Below, piece by piece: positions 35,114 to 44,919 of a stretch of DNA of 64,000 nt. Under the pieces are notes generated by a model. That model had not been told where the DNA came from. It worked only from the letters and a program-made list of their open reading frames with translations, and did not search any database. The DNA is from Pochonia chlamydosporia 170 (lineage: Eukaryota; Ascomycota; Sordariomycetes; Hypocreales; Clavicipitaceae): NCBI RefSeq assembly GCF_001653235.2, contig NC_035792.1, forward strand, positions 744,001 through 808,000, in the 5' to 3' direction. Within the stretch, counting starts at the first letter, position 1. Every line of letters begins with the position of its first letter. Position numbers and translations under genes: made by a program.

Positions 35114-36988
35114 TTGGGAAGTGAATGCCGACTGCCGAGATTTTGCTCCACAATCCGGACCTCCACCTTCGGCCGCAACACCTCCATGTTTACGGCCCAG
35201 GTCATGATTCCATCTTTGTTTTCTGCATCTCATTCATACGTCCAGGAGCTTATGCTGAATCATCGGGAAGCAAGAATGGAAGTTCCTGCAGGGGCATTGA
35301 AACAACACACGGCTGTGCTGAGCCGAACTTCCAGCCGAAGCATGACCTCAACCTACTCCGCGGAGCCCGTCTTTGAGTCATCGCATCGCAAGCCATATGA
35401 TTACACCAAGTTGCGACCTCGTTACCATCGATCTAGAACGAGGTGTTTATCTTGCCGCTGTCGCAAGAAGAAATGCGACAATGCCAAGCCCGAGTGGATA
35501 GGCTGCTGTCGAAATGGTTCGACATGTAGGTGGCCGAGTGCCTCTCATGTTGCCGCTACCACCCCAGATCGGTTAGGAAGTTACCAAAGGCCAGCATTGC
35601 GAACCTCCAAATCTGAGCACGGTCTAAGGCATTGATTGAAGACGGCCCACCTGCTGTGCCATCCAACACCCCTTCGGTTCCGCATGGTGTTACCACTCAG
35701 TCCCCATGTACAGTGGGGGGTCAGAAGTATTTGAACAAACAAAGGTATCGCATATCGTGTTGTGGGCTACGGCGTATTGATCTGTATTAGTGTATGCTTG
35801 GACATGTTCAAATACCTTTGACCACAGACTGTACATCATCATCGACATCCTTCTTGATCCTTAGGCATTATGTGGAGCATACAGCAAGTCTACTTGCCAC
35901 AATGCCTCTCGCGAAAAACCCTTTCATTACTGTCATCATGCCACTAGCATACACGGATCACCTCTTCATGAGTAGCATCCTTGCCGTAAGCGGAGCGCAC
36001 CTGGCTTGCTAGCATGCTTCTGTCAAGTCTTTAGCGAGCTCAAGCTCACATTCTGCATTAACTGAAGCCGCCGTAGGACATTATGCGAAAGTAATTGCCG
36101 GGATCCGCGCTGAACTGGCTAATTTGGGCTTGCAAGATGCACCAGCATCACTTACACTATTCTTAATCTTGATTAGGGTAGCGCATTATGAGGCTTGTGG
36201 GACGGACCCCTTCTAATGCCTCCCGAGTACTGTTTACTGACGAGGAACCGTAGGCAATAGCAGGAAATACTACCGGTATGCTGCGTCAACATATTCGCGC
36301 TGCTCGAGAGTTCATCTCACACCTCCTCTTGCGGCCTAAAGATGTTGGCGTAGACGCTGAGAGCCTCGACCTTGGCCTTGAGCTATATGTATACATACAC
36401 ATGGTTAATCCCTTTACCTCATATGGACCTGATTCGACAAGGAATGCCCTCGATGTTCCATTGGTCACCATACTCGACAACCTACAGACTTGCTGCATTT
36501 TCGAACGCATGTTTGATGGTTGCTACTCGCTCTTTGAGTTTATACCACAAGTTGATGAACTTGCAAAATACCGTCTAAGAGAAGAGTATCTGTTTCCGGG
36601 AGATTCGTCAGCCAGTGAAGTGCTTGTCGAGAGATTCTGTGAGTTACAGCAACGCATTGAAGGCTGGAATCTCAAGCCACCGCGGTCGGCAACACAGAGC
36701 GAGTGGGATACAATGTTTGTGGCGTCTGAGGCTACTCGATCCTCGTTGCTTATATACCTACAGACTGCTTTGCCCGAATTAGTAGTCCGAAGAAAAGAGC
36801 CTCAGGAAACTATCCAAGAGCACGTAGATAGAGCTTTACGGCTGATAAACGCGACCGTGAACTCTAGATATATGACACTGACGTTTTGGCCAACGCTTGT
36901 TGTGGGGTCGTGTGTGGTTCAGGATGCTCAGAAGAAGTATGTGATAACATCTAATATAACTCTTAAGTCTGATAACCTTGTGTTATAA
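35114..36988 (+). pseudogene. Decayed Zn(II)2Cys6 transcription factor
   Basis: Three separate pieces of one regulator lie in order. Piece 1 (35114-35635) has a Zn2Cys6 motif, CLSCRCRKKKCDNAKP-EWIGCCRNGSTCRWPS, in which the expected fourth Cys is Trp (tgg at 35495-35497); it ends in a stop. Piece 2 (about 35794-36215) resembles the start of the fungal-specific regulatory domain (HTASLLATMPLAKNPF, LFMSSILAVSGAHLA) and is cut by an in-frame TAG at 36010-36012, which one C-to-T change from CAG would create, and by another stop near 36213. Piece 3 (36278-36988) continues the domain (LRQHIRAAREFISHLL, FERMFDGCYSLFEFIP). Some gaps could be introns, but the Cys loss and in-frame stops point to a pseudogene. 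It borders the AT-rich repeat block, so leakage of RIP from the repeats is a plausible cause. Confidence 0.75.
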
Positions 36989-37918
36989 GTTTCAAATCGC
37001 AACGTTCTCCCGAGCACAGGTAAATTTGTGGGATTACATCACACCACCCTTATATTCTAGTGTAGCAGATACAAATGCAAGTCGATTTCCTATGCACTAC
37101 TAACTGCCCTTAACGCAATGCTAAAACCTCTAACTGCATTCTGCGTGTCCCCCTCGCCAAGTACATTTATTCATGTCTGCAGTACACTAGGAAAATAAAC
37201 TAGTTAGCATTTTGTAACTTTAAAATATATAGTTACTTATCTATTAACTTACAGGCGCATAATCACCACAAGTAATTTTCTTTAACTTGCCCCCTTTCTT
37301 TAACTTGCCCTCGAAAATATAACAGGTACCATATTTATCGTCCTTTGTAGGGAGAATGCATGTCTAGCGAAGCACAAGTTAGTTAGTTTATTGCTTAGCA
37401 TTCTGTATTCCCTTGCTTAATATTACGAACCCATCTGCGGCCTGTGATATTCGTTTGATCAGCCAATAGGACGGTAGCAAGAATTGCGATTAACTTCATT
37501 TTTTGTAAGATATATATATATGTAGAAATTTAGTTCTTTTAGCTTAATAATTGTCTAGGGGAAGAAAGAGAATAATAATATAAAAAGAGCAAAAAACTAG
37601 GTTATTAGTTGTCTTTTAATATATACTTCTACCTTTATAAATAGCACGTAATATAAGAGCAAGCTATTATTTATATTATCTATTAATAGCAGAGGTAGTA
37701 AGCTATAAAGTAGCCTAGTAAGACATTAAGGCTTTACGAGTTAGCAAACACGTTTAATTAGAATTATTTATAGAGTAACTTAGGGAATAATAGATAGTTA
37801 TTTTATATAATAGATAACAGATTAGCCTAAAGTTTATAGGCAGTTAAAAAGTATCTAAGCGCACACTAACACATTTTACTATGCCTAAGTATATAACGCA
37901 ATATATAATAACTTTCGC

Positions 37919-38085
37919 TAGAGCATTGCTTGTATTGTATTTATTATAGTTTTTACGGTTTGCCTGTATTTGTATTGTGTTTTCTGTTGTATTGTATTAT
38001 ATTGTATTTATATTTTTACCTAACTAATGTATTGTATTGCATTAAATACAATACATTATAAAAATACAATACAATATAAAAGCCG
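37919..38085 (+). mobile_element. Partial copy of hAT-like element (left half)
   Basis: Begins TAGAGCATTGCTTGTATTG, matching the left end of the complete element at 40202 (CAGAGCATTGCTTGTATTG) except for a C-to-T change at the first base. It continues with the same TGTATTG-rich sequence and the TACCTA...ATGTATTGTATTG...AAATACAATACA palindromic core. No right terminal repeat follows, so it is truncated or interrupted. Confidence 0.65.
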
Positions 38086-38300
38086 GCGGCGCAGCTCAAT
38101 CGCGAGGGCCGTTAAGATGAACTCAAAGTGAGCCCAAGGTGAGTCACACACAAACGGCTATCGTATTACGATCCCAGTTTACTGGCTGTGTAAAGGCCGC
38201 AGGATAGGCCAACTGGAAACGTCGCCCCACGCTAAGAAATAAATAGCGCGGGTAAAGGTTAGGCAACTATACCAATTAAGGGAGGATCACTCAGTAAACT
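38086..38300 (+). repeat. GC-richer island, possible SINE-like fragment
   Basis: A GC-rich insert abutting the partial hAT-like copy. It begins with a Pol III A-box-like sequence (ggcgcagctcaatcgcg at about 38089) and contains a weak B-box-like sequence (ttacgatccc at about 38166). This arrangement is typical of tRNA-derived SINEs, but the B box is poor and I cannot show other copies. Ends are not defined. Confidence 0.25.
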
Positions 38301-38812
38301 AAGAATAAACAAGTGATCCTACGCGCAACTGGATTGTATAGATCACAGGGAGCATCATAATAAGCCAAGTAATCTATAGTAAGCTATACAGTATATAGGC
38401 ACCCTAAATTTTCTCTTTCTTAGATAGCTCTTAGTCTTTAACTTTTAATATAATTATTACATATAATCCTAAGTAATACTTTAAGTAACTACACTAATTA
38501 CTAGTTATAGTCTATAATCTATTACTAACATAATATCTAACCGCTTAGACTAACTGATATAATTATTTCTGCCAACATAAACCTCGCCTGGTTTACCCGT
38601 TGGGAACCCCACAGTAGTAAACCCAGAAGGGGTATTGTACGGTTCAGGAAAGTTGTACCATACAAGTCACGGTACAATTATTGCTGTACGGTATAGGTAC
38701 GGTACAGAACCCAATTTGGTATAGGAAAAGTAGGGCATCTAGCTAATTAGAGAAAAGAGCTAACTTAGTCGCAGAAAACGGCAAAAAGGAAGGCAAGAAA
38801 ACCGCACCTTCT

Positions 38813-38856
38813 AAAGGGAAGGAAAGGAAGAAAGAAAGGAAGGAAGGAAAAAAAGG
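38813..38856 (+). repeat. GGAA/GAAA purine tract
   Basis: Simple-sequence tract made of ggaag and gaaa words in the AT-rich block. Confidence 0.8.
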
Positions 38857-39207
38857 TCAATTAGTTAATCCGGGAATTAAACTTGTAAGCTTACGGAATG
38901 GGAAAATTACAGTACGTTCTACATTACCACTATACTACGGAGTATCACGATTACAGCGCGCAATAGATGCTCTGTAATTCTACTATTATGTGGGCGGAAT
39001 TGCTCACACCTGGTGGCTTGACAAGGGATAGGAAAAAGGGACTTGGTGTTTTCATTTGATCTTGTAGCTACCGCACAGATAAAAGGGAGGTTCTGCCCCC
39101 TCTAGCTAGACAACACACAATCAACAGACTTAACTGCGATTTTTCTTAACCAGAGCTATTTACTTGATGCATTTAATGCTTGTTTACTAAATCCCTTGTT
39201 AACTAAG

Positions 39208-39497
39208 AGCGCCTTCCTTTGCCACAGGTTGCACCTCACGGAGGTGCACCACCAAACGACATTAGGAAAGTCTTCCAGGAAGACTAAAGCAATTAAGGAT
39301 TAAATACCATTTAATCTAAGCAAGCGGGAGACTTTTGACCACCCGGCCTAAAAGCGCCTTCCTTTGCTACGTGCTGCACCTCGCGGAGGTGCACCACCAA
39401 ACGACATTGGGGAAGTCTTCCAGGAAGACTAAAGCAATTGAGGATTAAATACCATTTGATCTAGGCAATTGGAAGGATTCTGACTACTTGAACTAAA
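39208..39497 (+). repeat. 145-bp tandem duplication with two hairpins per unit
   Basis: Unit 1 is 39208-39352 and unit 2 is 39353-39497; both start agcgccttcctttg and end ctaaa. The copies differ at a minority of positions, mostly by transitions. Each unit has two short perfect palindromes: tgcacctc/gaggtgca and agtcttcc/ggaagact. No reading frame spans the unit. Confidence 0.85.
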
Positions 39498-40140
39498 GGG
39501 AAGTGATAATCTAGACTGAATTGCTGACAAGTTGCGTGTAAGTGCGGTATTTTGCAGGGCGCTCTGAGCTCTTGGGTGTGTTCGTTTTGGGCCAACAAAC
39601 TATATAAACCTCCCTTAAGCTCCCTATCCCAATTAGGGAATGCCTGTACTAATTAGCAGGCTTTGTACTGTGCCGCAGTCTCTGTACCATACGGTGGGCT
39701 CTATACCGTACCTGTACCACAAATCGACCTCTGCACCGTACTGGGACCGTAAAACGCCCCCCCTAATTTTTACTACTGCAGTCGTTACATATAGCGCACC
39801 GACCCTCTGCCGCCCCAACCACGCCCAGGCAGCCTCCTACAGCTGCAGGAGAACAATAAACGCGAGATATAGCCTACTATATATGCCCTGCCACCTATAT
39901 GCTGCCACCGCAGTATTAGCAGAAAAGTAGCTCTTAAGGGACCTATTAGATAACCTGGGATATTACTAGCTATAAAGGCAATAACTTCTACGTAACAATA
40001 GAAGCCCTGCTTCTAGCTAGAAACTAGGCGCAGCTGTACTACTACTGTAGCGTAAGGGTTTTTCTTTCTATTATAGGTTTTCCCCTACAACTAAGCTAGA
40101 AGAAGTACTAGGTTATATAGCTTCAAATAGCTAACTAGGG

Positions 40141-40171
<31 letters not shown>

Positions 40172-40176
40172 TAATA
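40141..40176 (+). repeat. (TAAA)n / (AAT)n microsatellite
   Basis: Simple repeat of taaa then aat units just left of the hAT-like element. Confidence 0.9.
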
Positions 40177-40201
40177 TAATATAAAAATACAATACAAAGA
40201 T

Positions 40202-40975
40202 CAGAGCATTGCTTGTATTGTATTTATTGTATTTTTTGGGGGTTGCTTGTATTTTGTATTGTCTTTATTTTGTATTGTATTGTATTTGTATTTTTTACCT
40301 ACTCTATGTATTGTATTGTATTTTGTATTGTATTAAATACAATACAATACAAAAATACAATACAAAAATACATTGTATTTTAATTAGAAAAAAGAAATAC
40401 TAAAAAAATCCCTAGAAATTCTATTTTGTAACGGTCCAAGCGAGTATATTGACAACTGGCTAGAACGACTAGAACGAGTATCCAAAGCTAAGGAGAAAAG
40501 GAAAAGGAGAACAAGAAGGAAAGAGCTCGCAGGGCTCTTGTGGGCTTGTGAGCTTGCTTCTGCTAATCTCGCTTGTTGCTGGGGGTTACCAGCGACAAGG
40601 CTGGGGACGAAGGCGAGAGTGCAAGCCGAGCCACCATCGGGCTCAGCCCGTTACATATTTAGCTATAATAGTAGCTAAAAATAGCTAATAAATTAGTAAT
40701 AGGGCTAGAAATAGCTATATTAGCTATAATTAGCTTCTAAAAACCTACTTTAAATTAGGCTATATTTTTGCATTACATGGAAATTAAACTTAGAACCTTA
40801 AGAAGTTACTATTAATAGTAACTACCTATAAATACAAAAATACAATATATTTAAATACAATACAATGTATTTTTTGCCTAGCCTATGTATTGTATTTTGT
40901 ATTGTATTTAAATACAATACAATACAAATACAATACAAAAATACATTTTGTATTGTATTTTTTGGCAATGCTCTG
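40202..40975. mobile_element. hAT-like non-autonomous element (MITE) with 8-bp target duplication
   Basis: Ends in perfect 11-bp terminal inverted repeats: CAGAGCATTGC at 40202-40212 and GCAATGCTCTG at 40965-40975. It is flanked by the direct repeat ACAAAGAT at 40194-40201 and 40976-40983. An 8-bp target-site duplication and a CAG-type terminus are hallmarks of the hAT superfamily. The interior has no transposase frame: it consists of TGTATTG/CAATACA palindromic arrays and a 229-bp solo LTR inserted later (40427-40655). The central part also contains a diverged copy of the sequence just to the right of the element (41042-41150), so the 774-bp unit may be two fused copies. Confidence 0.75.
40427..40655. 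mobile_element. Solo LTR (Ty3/gypsy-like) nested in the hAT-like element
   Basis: 229 bp, beginning TGTAACGG and ending CCCGTTACA (TG...CA with an 8-bp inverted terminus), flanked by the 5-bp direct repeat TATTT at 40422-40426 and 40656-40660. These are the features of a solo long terminal repeat left by recombination between the two LTRs. It is far more GC-rich than its surroundings, suggesting it is younger or escaped mutation. Superfamily assignment rests only on terminal sequence style. Confidence 0.75.
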
Positions 40976-41150
40976 ACAAAGATACATTATATTCTAATTA
41001 GATAAACAAAATAGTATAAAAATTCCTATAAATTTTATTATAGCTATAATGGTGGCTAAAAATAGCTAATAAATTAGTAATAAGACTAGAAATAGCTATA
41101 TTAACTATACTTAGCTTCTAAAAACCCACTTTAACATGGGCCGTTTTTTT
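40661..41150 (+). repeat. Direct repeat pair of about 100 bp
   Basis: Sequence 40661-40765 (agctataatagtagctaaaa...) recurs at 41042-41146 (agctataatggtggctaaaa...) with mostly transition differences. Upstream homology also continues: 40370-40426 resembles 40984-41041 if the solo LTR is removed. Confidence 0.75.
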
Positions 41151-41159
41151 GCTCTATTG

Positions 41160-41350
41160 TTATGGATTCGAGCGTAGTGCTCGGATCTTAAGGGAGAGGG
41201 TAGCAAGTGCGCTGACGGAGGGGCCCCTCTAAGAACCTGCCACGGGTTCCCACCAGAGCTTAGCTGGGTCCTATAAGGGCTCTCTACAAATCTCTCCCCC
41301 TCTTTCTCTCCTCTCTCTATGAGAAAAGTTACTACTAGTAACGCTAGCTC
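41160..41350. repeat. GC-richer island, possible LTR relic
   Basis: A GC-richer stretch starting near tgttatggattcgagcg, with a pyrimidine-rich segment (ctctccccctctttctctcctctctct) near 41300. It resembles a decayed LTR or its flank, but I find no matching end or target duplication. Confidence 0.25.
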
Positions 41351-41660
41351 GCAATTGCCGCTAGGCTAGCCCCTTATATAATATTAGAAAAGATATTTAT
41401 AAATTAGCACAATAGTACTAAGAGATTTAAAGAAGAAAGAAGATATATATACTTATAATAGAGCAGTAATAGTAAAGTTTCTAAGTATGTACTATTATAA
41501 GTAGAAATTATATACTAATTATACTTCTTTCCACTCTAATTTTCTGATGTATTTTATTGGAGTATTTTTAAAGCTAAGTAAATATTTAAAAATAGCTTAG
41601 AAATAGCTTAGAGTAAGTTAGAGCAAGCATATATAAGCTTCCTAAGCAGTAGGTAATTTG

Positions 41661-42539
41661 CGCCTAAGTTATTGTGGCTAAAAGCAGCGGTGCAACGCGT
41701 TGTGATTCCGGTTGTATAACACATCTGGAGACCAGTCGATTTCAGATGGGGCACCTAGCCGAGACTAGGGAGGCATTGCAATTGCTTTGGGAGGATGAGG
41801 ACCCGAAGCCGTACGGGCCTTATGGATTTAATCTCATTGCTGAGAAGTATGGTTTGTATGTACCTATTTTGTGATAAAATTAGCTGTTCACGGTTTGGGC
41901 TAGGAAACAAAATTTGTGATCTGATTCGGCTACACGATGCTGGCTAGCCGCCATCTATGCCAATAGTCACGACCGATGCGTTTATCCGTGGCAGTGGCCA
42001 GAATGAAACTGTGACATAAGCCCGTCTAACGTCTACGTTTCGTGATGAGACTTCCCTCGGTAACTGGTGATTAGATATTCAAGGCAGTATGGTTATCTGA
42101 GTTGAGACGTGGACTGTTAAATTGCAGGAGCCCGCGGGTTACGCATACCGGATTGAGTCTGTCCAGTCACTTATCATGGCTTTCTGTATTGGTATCCGTG
42201 GTTGTTAGTTCAGCCACGTTCCGTAAGCCCGGCCCAATGAACGCAACAGCACGGCGATCGACTTCTCCTAATCTAGCCGCCGTGACGGCTATTCTCTCCA
42301 AATGCATCGGCAAAGTCCTTCCTGTCCGCAAAACACAATGATTGTTTGACTAATAGCTAGGCTTACGGATACAGCTAGCGTATTAGTGAGTGTATTGCAA
42401 CAATGAGGCGAAAGCTCTGACTAGCATGATGGGAAGCTTTAAAACCTGAGTAACCGTTTCTAGCTCATTAGCTCCCATCCCGAAATTTTCTTATTTTGTA
42501 GTCGCAGCACTGATACGTCCGTCCTTCATATGCACCATC
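41661..42539. other. Intergenic, promoter of the monooxygenase gene
   Basis: Normal base composition resumes here. A 66-codon frame at 41674-41874 (ending EKYGLYVPIL) has a coherent look but no family that I recognise; it may be a relic of a gene disrupted by the repeat block. The right part should hold the promoter of the monooxygenase gene. Confidence 0.4.
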
Positions 42540-44024
42540 ATGGCAAAAAGATCTTTTATAAGCTCATCAACTAATCTCGACTATGATGTGATCATAATTG
42601 GTGCCGGCATCTCCGGCATCAATGCTGCCTATCGATTACAAAACCAAGCTCCGCCAGGCACGACTTACATCATCCTCGAGGCACGAGACACCATCGGCGG
42701 TACCTGGGATTTATTTCGCTATCCAGGTATTAGATCTGACTCAGATATTTTCACTTTCGGATTTTCATGGAACCCATGGCCAAAGCAAGAGACCCTCGCC
42801 ATGGGACCAGAAATCAAGCAGTACATGATTCAATCTGCCAAGGCGGCCGGGATCTACGAGAATATTCATTTCAAAAATAAGATGAGGTCGGCGAATTGGG
42901 TCTCACAAGATGGCTGCTGGGAGTTATCTGCCTGCATCAACGGGAATGAACGCACTGTGGTCTATCGAAGTCGTTTCATCTTTCTCGGTACTGGCTACTA
43001 TGATTATGAACACCCACTCCAGGCACCTATACCGGGCATTGGCGACTTTCAAGGCAAGGTAATTCACCCGCAGTTCTGGCCCGAGGATTACGACTTCATT
43101 GATAAGAATATGGTTGTTATTGGCAGTGGAGCGACTGCAATATCTATTGTTCCTGCTGTTGCTGGCAAGACGAAACACGTCACGATGCTGCAACGGAGTC
43201 CGACATACATTTACCCGCTTTCTAATCGCCTCAAGTCTACCACTGTATTATTTCATATGTTCCCAAAGAGGGTCGCCGAAGGGGTAATCAGGATGCTTTG
43301 GATACTTGAAGGTTATGCGATGCTTGCTCTTTGTCGCAGCTTTCCCAATGCCAGCAGAAAGCACATTAGGTCTATCAACAAGAAACTGCTACCGCCTGAC
43401 TTTCCAATAGACCCCCATTTCGAGCCGCGTTACAATCCGTGGCAACAGCGCCTCTGCGTCTCTATGGATGGTGATATATTTGCCGCAATACGATCGGGCA
43501 GAGCTAGCATCGTAACCGACGTTATTGAAACAGTCACCAAGGATAGCATTCGGCTAGCTTCTGGGGCCACATTACACCCTGATGTCATTGTAACCGCGAC
43601 TGGGCTTAAAGTCAAATTTGGGGGTGGTATACAGTTCTCCGTTGACAACAAGCCTGTTGATCCAACTGAGAGCCTCGCCTGGAGAGCCTGCATGCTACAG
43701 GATATTCCAAACTTGATCTTTTCCTTCGGCTACGAGAACGCGTCTTGGACTCTTGGCGCAGACTGCGCCGCTCAACTTCTCACTCGTTTCATGTGGGAGC
43801 TTGACAAGCGCTCGCTTACGGCCGTGTCGCCGCATCTTAGGGAGGGAGATAAGAAGATGGAAGCTAGACCTTTGTTTAGTCTATCTGCGACGTATCTAAA
43901 GAATATCAAGGGTAGTCTTCCGATGGCAGGTACAGAGGGCCCTTGGAGACCAAGATCCCATTATGCGGCGGACTTTATTGCTGCCAAATGGGGAAGCCTT
44001 GAATCCGGTTTGCTTTGGGAGTAG
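42540..44024 (+). CDS. Baeyer-Villiger-type FAD monooxygenase
   Basis: 494 aa, single exon, complete. Class-B flavoprotein monooxygenase using NADPH and O2 to insert oxygen into ketones or oxidise S/N atoms. Visible motifs: FAD Rossmann GAGISG (21-26), GGTWDLFRYPGIRSDSD (53-69, typical of this class), the Baeyer-Villiger fingerprint FxGxxxHxxxWP as FQGKVIHPQFWP (170-181), and a second nucleotide fold VVIGSGATA (192-200) for NADPH. The ATATG motif is seen as VTATGLK near 355. It resembles the bacterial EthA-like branch more than steroid monooxygenases, an impression only. The start at 42540 puts the FAD fold at residue 16, as usual. Next gene downstream, same strand, is a Zn2Cys6 regulator. 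Substrate unknown; it suggests a tailoring or catabolic step. Confidence 0.92.
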   Translation: MAKRSFISSSTNLDYDVIIIGAGISGINAAYRLQNQAPPGTTYIILEARDTIGGTWDLFRYPGIRSDSDIFTFGFSWNPWPKQETLAMGPEIKQYMIQSAKAAGIYENIHFKNKMRSANWVSQDGCWELSACINGNERTVVYRSRFIFLGTGYYDYEHPLQAPIPGIGDFQGKVIHPQFWPEDYDFIDKNMVVIGSGATAISIVPAVAGKTKHVTMLQRSPTYIYPLSNRLKSTTVLFHMFPKRVAEGVIRMLWILEGYAMLALCRSFPNASRKHIRSINKKLLPPDFPIDPHFEPRYNPWQQRLCVSMDGDIFAAIRSGRASIVTDVIETVTKDSIRLASGATLHPDVIVTATGLKVKFGGGIQFSVDNKPVDPTESLAWRACMLQDIPNLIFSFGYENASWTLGADCAAQLLTRFMWELDKRSLTAVSPHLREGDKKMEARPLFSLSATYLKNIKGSLPMAGTEGPWRPRSHYAADFIAAKWGSLESGLLWE

Positions 44025-44919
44025 ATATGATTGTCCTGGTAGATTCATCGAGGGTGATGTAGGGTGTTTTATGTCCTTAGTATTCAAATTTTGCGGAACT
44101 GATAATACATTCCAACTTTTGTTTCAATTTGGCATTTCGCCCTTTTATCTGCAGCCCATTTTGGCCCCTCATAGATTGAATCTTTGATACTAGTATGGCC
44201 TAGAGGCATGTCCTGATTGTCAACTCTACTTGAGCATCCGGGCAGTTCTGTTGGAATTTAGCTGGGTCGATCGTTTCCGAGACTCTCAATAACTTTGTGA
44301 AGGAACCTACTTTTGAAGTAGGGCAGGACGCTTCAGGGTTCAACACACCGGCAAAGCCACACCGTTACTTGATCCGCACGATAAATTTACGGATATTGGG
44401 CAATTTGACCTGAGGCGAGGTCCCTAACAACTTCCAAGGATCTACACAAACACGTATTTTGACATCGAGAAATAATCTTGAGCATGAAATGCCGAGGTAC
44501 GCAGCTCCCCACTCATACACCGTCCCTAGCGTCGTTTTGGCCAGTATGTGTCTGCAGGGCGAAATATACGGGACTCGGTGAAGCCTTCGGCAGTGATAAG
44601 GCGGAGTGGGTAGCGCGGCGGTTAGATAGTCGACTCCACGAATTTGCCCCGGGTTCTTCAGTCAGGTCCGAAATGTGCCTTTACGAAGCTTTCCCAAAAG
44701 GAAGTAGAGATGCTCTTTGCCATGTTGAGGCCAGACAGATCAAAATATCAATGGGGTTGGCCCCAGAGAGACAAGATCACTGGCTCTGAATAACTGTAGT
44801 TCAGTTACCCAAGTCTTTAAATCTTCCGCGCCGGCAATATTGGGAGTCCCAGGCTATCGGCTCATAAACCTGACACGCCTGCTCATATAAATTATATCAT
44901 CAAGTCGAAAGACAAAGCC
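44025..44919. other. Intergenic, promoter of Zn2Cys6 regulator
   Basis: 0.9 kb between two same-strand genes. No supported gene. A TATA-like catataaattatat lies about 30 bases before the ATG at 44920. Confidence 0.45.

Larger units (their letters stand above)
38690..39722. repeat. Imperfect inverted repeat pair rich in GTAC
   Basis: The sequence ggtataggtacggtacagaaccca near 38695 matches, in inverse orientation, tgggctctataccgtacctgtacc near 39690 with mostly transition differences. The arms are about 40 bp and about 1 kb apart. They enclose the 145-bp tandem duplication. They may be decayed ends of an element. Confidence 0.45.
36989..41660. repeat. AT-rich, gene-free repeat block (RIP-like)
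   Basis: About 4.7 kb of very AT-rich DNA dominated by TA-containing words, with almost no open frames, interrupted by short GC-richer islands (38086-38300, 38990-39500, 40430-40655, 41160-41350). Pairs of diverged copies within it differ mostly by C/T and G/A changes, as expected of repeat-induced point mutation. It holds the elements described separately: a partial and a complete copy of a hAT-like element, a solo LTR, a 145-bp tandem duplication, an imperfect inverted repeat and simple-sequence tracts. No transposase or reverse-transcriptase reading frame survives. Confidence 0.8.

Noticed and set aside
38990..39125. Possible copia-type LTR (tgtgggcgg ... caatcaaca)
   Set aside because: It has TG...CA ends and a TATA-like word, but no target duplication, partner LTR or primer-binding site could be seen.
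36989..41660. Mitochondrial DNA or centromere as explanation of the AT-rich block
   Set aside because: No mitochondrial genes, and nested transposon remains with transition-biased copies fit RIP-affected repeats better; centromere identity cannot be judged from 4.7 kb.
41674..41874. 66-codon frame at the right edge of the repeat block
   Set aside because: Reads smoothly but I do not recognise it; too short and lacking context to call a gene.
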